DNA of 64,000 bases from Gnetum montanum (taxonomy: Eukaryota > Streptophyta > Gnetopsida > Gnetales > Gnetaceae): positions 62,001 to 126,000 of the forward strand of contig MNCI01028947.1 in the NCBI GenBank assembly GCA_015680685.1, in the 5' to 3' direction. The translations under genes were made by a program, and so were the position numbers. Positions 34,566 through 47,300 of this stretch are shown piece by piece. The notes beneath the pieces were generated by a model. That model saw only the letters and a program-made list of their open reading frames with translations. It ran no database searches and was not told the origin of the DNA. Position 1 is the stretch's first letter. Each line of letters begins with the position of its first letter.

Positions 34566-36419
34566 ATGCCTCTCCTACAAGACTACGATAATGCCACATC
34601 TAGTGAGGAAATTCATTGGAGAACCAACGAATTATATGACAATGAAGATTGGAGTATGCAATCTAAGGTGGGGGTTTCTTATAAACATAAACGAAGGCAG
34701 CATTGTCCCAACGCATGAAAGCATAACTTACTTGATGACGATGAACCCCTATTGGCCACTACAAGCCTAACGCAAATATAAGAGGCTGTTCGAATCTTCC
34801 GTAGGCATCGTAAAGAGAGCTGCCTACCCAAGTTTGATTTAAAAAAATTTCCCAATTTCTCAGGAGGATATGACTTAGATCCACAACAACATTTACAAGC
34901 CTTCTATGATGCCTGTGCATGGAACAACATTGACAATCGTTGGCAAAAGCTCAAGCTCTTTCCTATGACACTCGTTGGCCAAGCAAAAGTATGGTATAGA
35001 TCGTTAAAACCAAATTCAATACGACGTTGGCCAATAATGGTAGAACTCTTTAACAAAAGATATCAAACTTATGAAAGAGTATCAGCCTTGAGGAAACAAA
35101 GCCAAGAGTGGAAACAAGCACAACATGAACCCTTGGACATGGCCTTTGAAAGATATTATACACTATTAAACAACTATCCAGGCCATGAGTTCTTCGAGGA
35201 AAGGCTAATGTACCATATCATTGATGGGATTTGTGATGAAACAAGAGAGACCCTAGGGATGTATGCCCAAGGTCAACTATAGAAACTATGAACCCATCAA
35301 TTCCAAGAGCTTATTAAGTGGGTAGCAAAAGAAGAAGGAGAAATGGCTAGATGGGAGAGTGTTGAAAAACATCAATGGGACCAAAATATCAACTTAATAG
35401 AGGTCCATAATCACAAAAAGGAGAAATCAACCTATCTCAAGGAGGAAGAACCATCTTTTCCAGTACAACAATCGTTAGATGAAATTGAGGCAAAGATCAA
35501 TAAGATGCTAGAATGGATGCATAAAAAGTGTGGGGAATATATCAATATTATTGGAGATAGATTTTTGACAACCCAAGAAGTAGGACAAAATATTATTAGA
35601 CAATCAGAAAGAATGGGTGAGGAAAATAAGAGCTCAACTGCCAATCATACATATGAATGCAACATTTGCCTATATGATCACCCCAAGGGTCAATGCCTAA
35701 TCTTGTTACATTTATATGAGCATTGGGAAAGCATGTTACACCAAGAGTTCATACAAAGATATTGTGTTCAACCACAGTGGCAACAATCCCAGTCATGGGG
35801 GAAGCCATCCCTAAACTAGGGACACCCTTCATATCATTCAAATCTAAATGATTATATAGTTCAACATCCTATTTCCCCAACTGGGTTAACATACTCTATG
35901 TCGCTGCATTATTATTCTCCTTAGTACTATTAGCCCATGTCCTCAACACAACCACCACCTTGTGTACCTCACACTTCTTCTAAATTTCAACATTCTCATC
36001 CTTTTCCTCCTTCTACATTGACACCAAAAATTCTTGAAATGTCTGCACCATAGCAACAACCCATGAATATTTCTTGTGCTACTATTGCCAATAGCAGTGA
36101 GAGTCCTCCTTAGCATTAAAGGCGTTCCTTGTTTAGACATGATTGTAGGAAGGGAAAACAGAGTTCCAAGGCCACTGCATTCTCTAACTCATCATAGGTC
36201 CAACATTGTGGTGCATCCTTATCCTTGAACCCAATGCCTCATGTTACTTCATCAGGGCCACCAATTAACACTCCAACAACCACACGGCCCAATGAATACA
36301 ACTATGGAGGGCAAAATCCCGATCCTTGCATACCATCTTATGGTCTCAAGTATCATGGTGGGTCAACTCTTTACCTAAGAACCACATCTTATAAATTTTC
36401 CCCACTATGCTTACTATAA
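34566..36419 (+). pseudogene. gag of Athila-like element
   Basis: The frame from ATG 34566 through 34965-35282, 35343-35819 and 36225-36419 is one and the same, interrupted by in-frame stops. The N-terminal acidic stretch is followed by a gag core: PNFSGGYDLDPQQHLQAFYD, then AKVWYRSLKPNSIRRW, MVELFNKRYQTYERVSAL and YPGHEF. A heptad-rich part (SLDEIEAKINKMLEWMHKKC) and a knuckle CNICLYDHPKGQC (CX2CX3HX4C, typical of Athila gag) come next, then a Gln/Pro-rich tail. It is homologous to the minus-strand gag at 22580-26047. Gag packages element RNA. Confidence 0.85.
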
Positions 36420-38454
36420 TTAGGTGTGTGAACCCCAATGAGGTAAGTATGACCAAGTTTCGATATTTCCAACATGAAAGGATCCTCATCTTTCATTTGT
36501 TAATCCTCCCCATGCTCAACCATTTAGTTATGGGGGATATCGCTCATTCTAATAACAAGCAGGATTAATAAATGTTTTTTCATTTTCTTTAATTTTATAA
36601 TTTTTTGTTTTCCAATTTTTTGTTTTTCAATTTCTTATTTTATCTTCTTATCTTTCTATCTTTTTATAAGTAATCTCATCTATGAATAAAACACTCATGT
36701 GGCTCATTGGTTGAGGTGTATTCTATGTTATCAAGCCTTGAGTGATCACTTATTTGGACAGTGAGCCCATTACACCCACTCATCCATTCTACAAATAAGA
36801 GGTTTTGATCGAGGGTACAGTGATATTCTTGACATTCTTAAAACTTAAAATTAATTTTGTGTTCATTGTACCTAGAATGAAGAAGGATGGATCAAGAGGG
36901 AATGATTAGGGTGTGACATCAAAGGGACTTGTGGATTCTCTTTGGTGACGTTTGTGGGAGTGATCATGCAACATGGTTGTACTAAAATCCTTGTAGATCT
37001 AATGCAAAATGGGAGTAAGAGTAATCACAAGGTGCTAAAAAATCCAATGCTGTTCTAGGGGGTCCCACTAGAAAGACATGCACCCATGCCTAAGGGTTGG
37101 CGGCTTCTCTAGATTCAGCATTAAAAAAAAATGAAAAGAGAGAAAAAAAATAAAGAAAGTGCCATAAAGTAAAAATCACTCTTCCCTTGAAAAAAATGCT
37201 AAGTGATCGTATGCCTTGTTGTTATGGTACTCTCATAGTCGCTCATATTGGGATGAAACAATGTGGTGTCACTAATCAGAGAAATGGACTTGGTCCTGAT
37301 CTTGGAAGGATAGGTTAATGACACATTAATCATGCTTTACACGTAGGATTCATTGTGCGTTGGGTCAGCTACCTCATGTCCCAATCTCTACAATCCCTTC
37401 TATAGTCCATCTCATCTTGCTATTCATGTTATTGTAGCTCGTGTCTTGTGTAGTGTAGAATTCTTACCTCATTCTAGTGATACTTACATGTGTGTGTTTT
37501 GTGGAACTAGTGTGGATTACATTTAACCCTTCTAGTGCCTATAGACATTTTAAAGTATGGTTACACAAGGGCTTTATAGGTTGGAACTTGCTTTGGGGAG
37601 GATCCACTTGCATAATTTCTATAATTTGCACTCATAACACATCTATCGCACATCATCTATTACCCTTAGTGTATTGTCAACAATATTCTTTCCCTTAGTA
37701 CTATCCCTCTGATTCAAACATTCCTATGAGCCATCACATAGCCTTTTTCTCTCCCTTATCATCTAAGGTCCTTATTGATAAATTCCACACCATCATAATT
37801 TTTGTGCCTTCAGAACTAGTTGAATCACCTTGGAACCCTATAACAACAGTCTAGATGTCCTTAGTTTACATCATTTAATTTCAGGAAAATATTAAAAATT
37901 TGGTACATTCTATAAAGTGCCCTAACTTTGATAGGTCATGATATCGTGTCCAAAAAAAATATATATGTGACCCCCCTACGCTAATCAACATCATTTGCAA
38001 TTGTTCACGTAGGGGAAGTTTTTCAAATTTCTCTCTACAACTTGCGATTGCATGTCCCTTACTTTCATATCCATAACTCGCTTGCTGGTACTTCGATTTT
38101 CATTCTGTTTGAACCTACTTGAACCCAAAGTGTTCAGCTTAGTCGTGGGAGAGGGGCACATAATGAATAGTGCATAAATTTTTTTGAAATTTTTCATCAC
38201 CCGAAGGACATTATTAAGGGTAATTAGTTATAAAATTATGGATAAATGCACCAAAAACAATTTTGTCTCCTTCGTTATACTAGGAAACTAGATTTGGAAA
38301 CCACCTAAGCAAAGAGGATTAAATATTATAATCTTTCAGGTACATTTTAATTAACATCACATGGAGATAAAGCAAATTCATTAAGGCAAGCAGTAAGGTA
38401 TAACCTAACTTTGGTAACAACCTTACTAATGATTGGCCTCGTGTGATTGCAGAT
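36420..38454 (+). other. noncoding middle of gag-only element
   Basis: Holds the T-rich tract at 36565-36670, a GGTGTGACATCAAAGGG block (36909) shared with related elements, and no supported ORF. Deletion of the whole enzyme-coding part of pol lies somewhere near 36420. Confidence 0.5.
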
Positions 38455-39295
38455 GGCCCCGAAATGTGGACAACAGGAAGGTCCTATTCAAGGTGGGATC
38501 AAGCTACCTAGGAGAGGTGAAGGACAAGTTCCTATCAAACAACATGTAGAGTAGGAAGAATAATCATTTAATATCCACCAAGATGACCCTGCCACTATAC
38601 AATCAAGGTAGGTAGAAGAAGGAGCTGCTGTAGTGTCTGAACAGGGATGACATCTCACATTGCCCTAGGATTATGTTTAGGCCATCCATGAAAGGTCCAT
38701 ATTAATTGTAGTGATCATGGAATTAAACTTTGGACCTTTCACAAAATTTGCTCTAGAGGTCATTAGGGATCACCTCAAAGGATCCCCATTGTGGCCTACC
38801 CTCTCTAAAAATGATGCTTGGTACTTAGGCAAAATGTACCAATTTTGGCACAACAAAGAAGAAGGCACTACGGTTAACATTTGTGGTGTGACTGTTGATT
38901 TCTTTGTTTAAAAAATTTTGGAAGTATTAAACCTCCTGAATACAGGTCAAAAGGTTGCTCAGAACTAGCTGGACACTTTCAGAACTGAGCAACTTAATAA
39001 ACTATTGATAGAGAATAAAAGGGTGGTGGAAGAAAAAGAGAAGGCTGACTAGGATGCCTCTATGACACAAGCACAAACTTACGCACACACTAAGGAACTT
39101 AAGGCCTTACAAGAGGAGAAACTTGAGGCNAAAACTTACACACACACTAAGGAACTTAAGGCCTTACAAGAGGAGAAACTTGAGGCCATACTCAATGCCA
39201 TCAAATCCCAAGACTTGGAGCGCAAGACAAGGGAAAGGCACCCATGGAGGAGCCACCACCACCAGGAACTACATGAGTTCCACCCAATTTTGTAG
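38455..39295 (+). pseudogene. coiled-coil 3' ORF of gag-only element
   Basis: The start codon follows a textbook acceptor (GTGTGATTGCAG, AG at 38453-38454), with CTAAT 25 bp upstream. The product starts MAPKCGQQEG and becomes Lys/Glu-rich. It ends with two tandem in-frame copies of a 19-codon unit ending LKALQEEKLEA (39075-39190), then a His/Arg-rich end. Several stops interrupt it. It corresponds to the ORF at 2592. Confidence 0.5.
39075..39188 (+). repeat. 57-bp in-frame tandem duplication
   Basis: Two nearly identical 57-bp units in the coiled-coil ORF. A single ambiguous base (N at 39130) sits at the unit boundary. Confidence 0.9.
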
Positions 39296-39426
39296 TTCTA
39301 TCTCAATTTTATTTTGATTCCACACTACGGCATGAATCCATTCTAGTCAGTCAATAATCCCATACCTATCAACTATGTAATCAATGGACCTTGTTCTCAC
39401 TTTAACTTGAGGACAAGTTTTTATTC

Positions 39427-39439
39427 AGTCATGGGGCTA
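39427..39439 (+). promoter_or_regulatory. polypurine tract of gag-only element
   Basis: AGTCATGGGGCTA directly before the 3' LTR. Confidence 0.7.
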
Positions 39440-40302
39440 TGATGAGTCATGAATTGTTGGTTGTGATATCACACCCATGATATCACGTACACGATATCAC
39501 ATACGTGATATCACAGCCTAGATGCGATATTGTAGCTTGTCTCCTCGTCTATAAATAAGAGGTAGGTAGATTTGGTAAGGAAGTTTTAATTTTGAAGTTT
39601 AAGTTTTTTAGTTTTTTAGTATTAAGGTAGGGACTTTTTGTTAGTCTTTCCTCTCAACCCTTTCTCCCAGTGCATGCTCTCAGTGTGATGATCGTAATTG
39701 TATGGTATCCTTATTTGAGTGTGATGTACTTGAACATGCACATGACCGACAATAAAGATCGAGATTACTTCATCATTGCAACATTCACTCAGCTTAATTA
39801 TTTAATTATTATTGTTATTTATTGCTTTCTTAGTTAATTTCTCTCTACCCTTATCTCTCAGTAATGTAGAATGAGTACGATTTAATCATGAGCATTTAAG
39901 TGTGACTACTTGGTAACGCAGTAGTGTACCTAGGCCATGTGCTTGGTAATCCCAGTAGTCATCATGCACGAGGTTTAAGATGTGTATGGATGATTAAGGA
40001 ATAGATGCTCATTGCACTTAGGCTAGTTTAGGTTCTCTCTCATTCTCTCTCTCCTAGCTTAGTTGATATTATTTCCCATCATACCCAGGAGTAGCATTAG
40101 TGTAGGAACACATCATACACCTCACTCTAGACTAAACCATACGTGACAAAGCTAATACTAGTCCAAGTGGGAAGACAACAAACTACAATCTACGAGTAAC
40201 TATCTAGATACCACAACTAGTCCATCTACAGAATTCGACTAGATTGTGCATGAAATGCTTGTATTCGTATGGTTGAGTGTAGGGGTACCTCGCCACTCAT
40301 CA
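39440..40302 (+). repeat. 3' LTR of gag-only element
   Basis: 863 bp, pairs with 33560-34424. The palindrome cluster (39465-39535) is partly converted from CG to CA/TG. TATA box at 39549-39557. Confidence 0.92.
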
Positions 40303-40307
40303 GTATT
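40303..40307. repeat. target-site duplication GTATT (right)
   Basis: Matches 33555-33559. Confidence 0.9.
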
Positions 40308-41384
40308 TAAAGTGATCATACCTAGGAGATGCTCTTGTTTAAGATGTAGTGGCCATTGATTTTTCACTCTTTAGAGTAGCCTAAGGTTGAGATGGAGTTG
40401 GTGTAAATGCTTCTTCTTGTGTATAACATCCAAGTTCACTCTTATCATGTGGACTTTTTTCTTGTCCTAGAATCATCCGAAGGGACTCATTTCCTTTGAC
40501 TCGCCTCTCATTTACAAGTTAAGCATTTGCCAGTGCTTTCTTAACCTACTCATTGAACTTGGTGAGTTTTTCATTCTCAACCCTAAGGTTTGAGATTTTT
40601 TTGGTAAGGTTTGAAATCTTTAATTTTAATGAAGAGATGTCTTGATTTGTATCTTCCTATTATTTGTTCAAAATACTTTGATACTAGCATTGAAAGCTTT
40701 TATCTTCATCTTTAAATTCATCATTTAAGGTGCAAACATCATCACCTATGAGAGCCCAACAGATGAGATGTGAATATTTTGCATCATCCTCCATCTCACT
40801 TTGGTCTTTATCATTCCAACTGGTGTAGATATTTTTTTCCTTTCTCATCTCTTTATCACTTTTGTTCTTTACCTTTAACCTACCATTACTAGGAAATTCA
40901 GAGACCACATGGCCTCTTCCATCACATACCAAACATTCTATTGAAGATGAATTAAAATTAAAAGTTGAAAAATTAACTCTTTCCTTACCTTTGAAGCTCT
41001 TACTCATCTACTCAATTACATTGGTTAGTTTTTGAATCTTAGCCTTAAGGTTTGAGTTCTCATTCTTGAAATAAAACATTCATAATTAAGAAATTTAATT
41101 TTTATTTCCTTGGCATGCAAAGAACTTCATGGAAAAATAGCCCATACCTTTGTTTAAAGGAAACATAATTCAAATTATTATGAGTTTTATCAACTTTACA
41201 TGCATAGTTTCCTTTATTTTTGAATGTAAAGAAGGGAATGAGAGAGTTACCTTTATGACAGATGTGATATAGAAATTGAGCACATCAATTAATGAAGCAT
41301 ATTATTCTCTTTGTCTAGATGTGTCTAATGTTTATTGCCCCTTCCATGTTTACTCTTGGAGATCAATGTAGAGTGCAAGAGTAC
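40308..41384 (-). pseudogene. copia gag fragment with CCHC knuckle
   Basis: The minus-strand ORF 41007-40684 begins MSKSFKGKERVNF and carries IECLVCDGRGHVVSEF, a CX2CX4HX4C knuckle whose last Cys is Phe. The Lys-rich linker and the SWNDKDQSEMEDD acidic stretch typical of Sirevirus gag follow, and then YSHLICWALIGDDV. Downstream on the minus strand (40680-40400) heptad-rich sequence continues. Only about 380 bp separate it from the primer-binding site, so the N-terminal gag domain has been deleted. Confidence 0.65.
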
Positions 41385-41397
41385 CAGGCTTTGATAC
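41385..41397 (-). promoter_or_regulatory. primer-binding site of copia relic
   Basis: Minus-strand TTGTATCAAAGCC next to the LTR end. The copia standard is TGGTATCAGAGC, complementary to initiator Met tRNA. Confidence 0.6.
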
Positions 41398-42571
41398 AAC
41401 TTAAGGATCATTGAACTTAGAAGAGGGGGGTGGTGAGGGAAGGGGCATGAATAAGTTCTCCAAATAAAAAATCGTTGACACAAAGCACACACCAATTTTA
41501 ATGTGGTTCTCCTACTTGGGTAGTCCACACTTGGAGGGTAGTTCCCAAGCATACTTTTGGACTTTGTTCCTTCTAAAATGTGGTTTGAAGGGTACTACAC
41601 CCTATACAAACTCTAAACTTTACTCTGGAGTGATTTGATACTATGAATCCACTCAACCCCTCAAGTTCCCAACAAGCTTAAAATGCAATTTTAAGGATCC
41701 TACTACCTTTACAACTTGAGCTCTACTTTGGAGTGTTGTGGTGCTACACCAACACTCAATCCTATAGGATCCTAACAAGCTTAATCAAGATGCCTTTCCA
41801 AAAGAAGCACATCAACCTTGTAGGACAATAAAAGAGAGCTACAATAATAAGGAATGAATGCAACTAAGTTTGCTAATATTTGTACTTTGAGGCACAACTC
41901 ACTTTGAATAATTATAACAGACAAAAGATTGTATAATGAGAACAACAATGATTACAATGATTGCCAAATAATTACAATTGATAGTACACAATTCTTGCTT
42001 ATTTCCCAATGAGAATGAAGTATTCATATAGCCACTATGTTTTCAAATTCATCTTAGAGCTTGTGCAATGGCTAACTAATGGTCACTAAAGACATCTCCT
42101 TTGTGACTGAGATGTCTTTCAGCATTTGACCTCCATTCTAGGAAGACGTCTTCTTCTAGTGAAAGAAAAATTTCTAATACTTTTTAGAGATGTCTTCTTT
42201 TGTGCTACCTTTTAGAAAGGTGTCTTTGGAATTGGAAACATAGCTCTTTTGTAGGGGTCAAAAATGAAATTTCTCATTTTGATGTTGGAAGCCTTTGAAT
42301 ACCTCCAAATAATTCCCCATAGATCTTACAACCTTCTAGACTCATCAAAATGAGTCAGAAAAACTCCAAAACATGCCAAAACATCCAGGAATCATCCTCA
42401 ACAAAAATAGACACATTTTTCTTGAATTCTTTGTATTTGTCCATGCTCCCTTAAGTTCTTGTGATCCCAAATTTTCTTATGAGTCCTTGAGTTCTTTGTT
42501 CTTGCTCTTGTAAACATAAAAACCATACAAACATCCTTGTGCTTCATTTTTCTTAATGTTTTAACATACCA
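41398..42571 (-). repeat. copia LTR, right (5') copy
   Basis: Minus-strand start TGGTATGTTAAAA at 42571; end near 41398 next to the primer-binding site. Similar over its length to 29736-30973. Confidence 0.65.
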
Positions 42572-43388
42572 CAAGTTCAATAGTACTCTCTAATAAGTAA
42601 AAAATATAGTAGTTGTTGGAATGAGGATGTGGCTAACTAGTTCTAATTCTTAAATATCTTTGTTTTGTGTGGTGAGAAATGTAAAGAGTAATATGTTAAA
42701 CTCCCCCTCTAACTCATTATTCCTTCTCTTACATCGAGTGGCACAAACACATGGTAAGAACCTATTCTAATGAGTGGTTGAAGGCCTTTAGTTGGACCAC
42801 TTAGTTTTGGAGGGTATGGTCCATGCAATCCATAGATCTTTAATGCCTAACTATTCATCCTCCTATCTTTATGCAATGATATGAAAAGAAATTGAAACTT
42901 AGATCTAATGATAGAGTAGTCCTATGCTCACATTTCCCAATGTTGAATGTTAAGAAAAAATTGGAGGTGTGATTGGCTTAAGATCTTCTTTCATTATCAC
43001 AATCATCATTGATAGGAATTCCCCCTAGCTAAGAGCACAAGAGGTCTATCAATGGAATGCATGGCAAATTAATCGTAAATATTGAAGACAACAGGAATAT
43101 GAATTACAAAGTTTACTTATGTATATTATTGTGTTTAATAAATGAAAATATTATAATATATATGATACAAGTGAAGGAACACATGTTATCATGCTATAGA
43201 GATTATATTTTTATAATTTTTATATATTTTATAACTATAAATAACAAAAAAATAATTAAAACTCATTGCAATCCATTCTAGGATAGGTACAACATTTATA
43301 TTTGAAAAAAAATAAGATACACGTTCATGCTATAATCCTTTATGGGACATGTGCAATGCAGAATTCTTAAATAGATGCAAATTATGTT
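42572..43388. other. AT-rich spacer left of the 17-kb element
   Basis: No gene. Minus-strand purine-rich tracts (GAGGGGGAG at 42693-42705, CTAGGGGGAA near 43020) hint at eroded copia ends. The 74-codon ORF at 43057-43281 lies in very AT-rich DNA and is not supported. Confidence 0.4.
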
Positions 43389-43467
43389 GCAATCCCTTAT
43401 GGAGCAAGTGTGACCCTAACACCTAAAAGTAATAAAATTTCCTTACATCCTCAATGGCCCAACATCT
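43389..43467. repeat. 79-bp flanking direct duplication, left copy
   Basis: GCAATCCCTTATGG...CCCAACATCT, base-for-base identical to 60449-60527. It abuts the truncated 5' LTR. The last T may also be the first base of the LTR. Confidence 0.9.
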
Positions 43468-44110
43468 GCGGTTATCCTCTTCATCGATGATCATTAGCAA
43501 CCTCTGGCAAAGCCTGACAAAGGCAAAAGAGCAGATTAGAGATCCAGAGATCATCTGGTGCGATTGGCAAAGTTCATTGATCAGAAATAGTTGATCGATA
43601 AACATTTTGTTCCAGGCTTGGCCTTCCTTGCATCCAGTCTTGGCTAATACAAGGTAGATCAACCTTATTGTGCTTTACCTTTAAATAGCTTTCTAGCTGT
43701 TTGTGTATGCTTCGCATAAGAAAAAGCAAAGTCTGCCATTAGATCGTTGTACGCAACATATTCAGCTTTTGAGTCAAATCATAGATCTTGGGATTGCACA
43801 TCTTCCCTAAATCTGATCTCTTCTGTCATGTTGATTTTACAGTCATCTTGAACTCTTTACATCGTTTTCAACTCCCTTTACGATTAACGATATTAGGTTG
43901 CCTCGTAATATATATATATATATATATAATATACACCATCTCGTCATACGAAAGTTTACTAATTAGTAAGTCTCTATCTGATCGAAAAGACCGTTCAGTA
44001 CACCTCAGATTTGTTTTCTCTAGCACGGCCCTCGCACGGATCCGGGGTTGGAACTGTGTACACAGATTTTCACTCGGTATTTTCAGCGATCGACGTTTTC
44101 CATCGTTACA
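43467..44110 (+). repeat. 5' LTR, truncated to its R-U5 part
   Basis: Matches 59805-60448 with about 50 mismatches over 620 aligned bases by eye (about 8%), plus a length difference in a TA repeat (43908-43929). It lacks the palindrome array and TATA box present upstream of the matching part in the 3' copy. It ends GTTACA. No clear primer-binding site was recognised after it. Confidence 0.75.
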
Positions 44111-44359
44111 GTTTTATAACACTTGGAGGAGGGCCTGAACCTCCGATCCGTATTTTACGGGTAACCCTGTAAGCGATCTGTACCCACGTTCAATCAACGT
44201 GAACGTAATACCTCCAAGGTGGTTTACGAAATCGTGCGGTATAGGTCGGCCACTGTGACGATTCCTTTGGAATCCTGCAAGGTGAAAAGCCAAATCGCAG
44301 TTCTGTCTTACAGTCGCCTTTCAAATCTTTACATTTGTTGTTATCGATCTATCTAAGAG

Positions 44360-47300
44360 ATGGATTCTGCACATGCCACCACTGTCGCTATGATCATCAC
44401 TGACTTCGGTGCTACAACAGCAAATCCCTTCACCGTTCCTAAATCAGCCTTTAGCACAACAGGTCCTCATGGACTGTCACATCGTTCATTGAGATTGCAG
44501 GGTAGGGACCCTTCATTTACTATCTTGACCCCTGAAGAATATAATTTCATTTGCGTTAAGATCCAGGCGAAGCTGGCCATTAGCCGAGCTGAGCTGGAGG
44601 CAAAAAGAAATTATGAGTTGATCTACAAAGAGGGTCAAGACTTCACCCCTACCACATATGATTTTATCCCACTTACAGACCATTACCATGAACTCCTGTC
44701 ACAACTCATTATGGCTAAGAATTAGACCACACAGTTTGTCCTAGAGCCTCAAAATGAGGAGGAGGAGGATGAATTCGCTGCTCAATCTGAACATGCAGAT
44801 TCATATCATACCCTTAGTCCTCATACGTATGCAAACCCACTGTTTCATCCTTTCATAGGAGAGGCTACGCCTCTGAATCTAATCACGACCACCCAAATGC
44901 ATGTTCCCATCCCCACCACGCCGCAGGCTACTACGCAGTCTTCATTTCTGCAGGTACAAATGCCATCCCAAAATAACATGGGAGTGACCCCTTCGCCTCA
45001 CGTAATCAGGATTCCATCAGTGATACCTGCATCCATAGCCCCTCATTTCATCCCACAGGTGTAGGTCCATTTCGTACCTATAACCTATCCAGTGCAAAAT
45101 CTGGCACAAAATTTCTAGTTGCAGCCCGTGGTAGGGCAACAGGTCGTAACTGCTGTTCAATCACAATTATCTGTTCAACAACCTACAGCCGGTCAATGGA
45201 CCGCGCCTGTTACACACCACCAATCTATGCTTTACAGTATGAAACCCTTGGTTGCGTCTACCGTACACGTTCCACAGCCAACTATGCAACACCCATACAT
45301 TCTCCATCCTACACAGCCAACTACGGTCAATCCTTCTGCGCAGCCTACTGGGTGGTGGGTTCCACAGGCAGCTCCGTCTACAGGGACGATCCTTGTCCTA
45401 CCATCTGTCGGCCAAGCCATCGCCCCTATTCCACTGCCTAGTGCTACCCTTCCTGCTCAACCTCCTATTCCCCCAGCACCAACGTCGTCATCCACAGGTT
45501 TGGATCAAGCTTTCTTGCTTATTCAGACCCTCACCAAGGAGGTTAAGCGTCTTAAAGCTGCTGGTTCTGATACGATACAAATCATGGATTTCTACCATGA
45601 TGATCCTATTAGTCCAGCAATCCCTCTACTGTCATTGCCTCCTGGAATGTCCCTACCCCATTTCACTAAATACAATGAGGAGGGTGATCCTAATGCCCAC
45701 CTGGTTACCTTCAGGTCGGAATCCTTGTTGCTACAACAATGGCCACATACGATCATCCATGTCTTTGCAATGTCCTTGGTAGGTAAGGCCTTGGATTGGT
45801 ATTGAGCACTCCCTTGCGCTTCCATCTCAACCTTGGAAGAGCTATTAACACAATTTGTGACCCACTTTAAGTATAACCTAAAGCCGGAAGTCACATTCGA
45901 TCAACTCATGGGAGTTAAGCAAGACCTACTCGAACCAGTTTAAAGGTTTATACAGCGATGGAGTGCTAATTTGAATAAAATTCGCGAGCTAATCGCGGAA
46001 GCCCATCTATTAGCTATTTTCAAAGGAGCGGTTAATGACTTCATTAAGTCTAAAATATATTACCTCACTCCTCGCTCCCTGAGTCAAGCCTTCGCACAAA
46101 CTAAGAGCATCCAAGATGCAGTAGAGGCTAGAAAAGACCCGATGTATGTGGCCTACAAGAACGCCAATAGCAAGGGTAAAGACAAAGGTAAGGCAACAAC
46201 AACAATAGTAGCTGTTTTAGCTAAGGGTGCCAAAAAGAAGAACAACAAGAAGGCACCCGCAGCACCCGTTGAAAGCAAGGCTAGTGCAAGCAGCACCGGT
46301 CAGGAAACACCTGCCTTTGAACAGCCCTCACAGCCAAAACCGAACTTTGAGCTTAAAGATCGCTCAAAGTATACAGCCCTACCTATCAAGCATTCAGAAC
46401 TTTTGAAACAATTATTAGGAGCTGGCTATATTCAAAACAAGAAGATATCCAAAGAAGCTCTGAAGCGTCACAGACGTCATTGTGAACTACTGAAGAACCC
46501 TTCTTTGGCTCTGCCTAACGAGCTGCCAATTCCTAAGTCTTTCAGGCTGGATCGTTTCTATGACTACCACCAGTTGTGTGGTCATGACACTAATTACTAC
46601 TGGGCATTGAAGGACAATATTTAATGCATGATTGACAACGGTTCTTTGATGTTAGATAGCAGTAGTCCAACACGTCTTGAAAACCAGGCGATGCACGTGT
46701 ACAAAGACTCATTAAACACAAATAACGCAAAGTACACCATCAATGTGATGAGTACAAATGGTGAGGGGAAGGTACCACATAAGCAACCCTTTGTGTTGCA
46801 TGTACCTTCTAGTTCACACCAGGTGGCAGGTCCTTCTGCGTCGACTAGCGGTGCCTTGAGGCCACCCTTTGTTATTTGGGTGCCCTCTCAAATCATGACT
46901 CAGCCTCAGATTAACAGTAAAGCCACGGCCATGCCTGCCCCCACCCCTAAGGCACCTTTTGTCCTTAGGGTATAGAAACCACTAGCCACCCTTTTTACGC
47001 AGGGGCAAATCCCCAACCAAAATCGTCAACCTCTACCTAATGAAAAAAGGGGAGAGGATGTGCTAACTAGCGCAACCAAAGACCGTCCTACGTTGGCGTT
47101 TGCCAAACCTAGACCCCTTGCTTCTATACCTTCTTCTGCACTTCCCAGGAAGGACAAAGTTACAGAGACACAGTCATTTCCTCTCGGTAAAAAGAAACAC
47201 AGCCCTCCAACCGATGCCATTTTACCTCAAGAAATTATTCTCTTGGGGCGAATGGAAGAGGAAAGAGGGGATAAACAACCTAGTTATGAGCAGGACCTCC

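Larger units (their letters stand above)
33560..40302 (+). mobile_element. complete non-autonomous Athila-like gypsy element (gag only)
   Basis: LTRs 33560-34424 and 39440-40302, primer-binding site at 34425, polypurine tract at 39427-39439 and a 5-bp target-site duplication are all visible. The only long coding unit is gag (34566-36419). A T-rich tract, noncoding sequence and a coiled-coil 3' ORF follow. No protease, RT or integrase. It corresponds in organisation to plant terminal-repeat elements with a gag domain (TR-GAG type). Confidence 0.9.
29736..42571 (-). mobile_element. Sirevirus-like copia relic, split by a gypsy insertion
   Basis: Two LTR copies (29736-30973 and 41398-42571, similar throughout but visibly diverged) flank about 3.7 kb of internal sequence once the element 33560-40302 is removed. 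Minus-strand landmarks are a primer-binding-site-like TTGTATCAAAGCC after the right LTR (initiator-Met tRNA type), a gag piece with a CCHC knuckle (41007-40684), and a second perfect CCHC box near 33530. No RT, RNase H or integrase remains, so it is a deleted or non-autonomous copy. No convincing target-site duplication was found. Confidence 0.65.

Noticed and set aside
43057-43281. 74-codon ORF left of the 17-kb element
   Set aside because: Ile/Tyr/Asn-rich translation of very AT-rich DNA, no motif, no promoter context.
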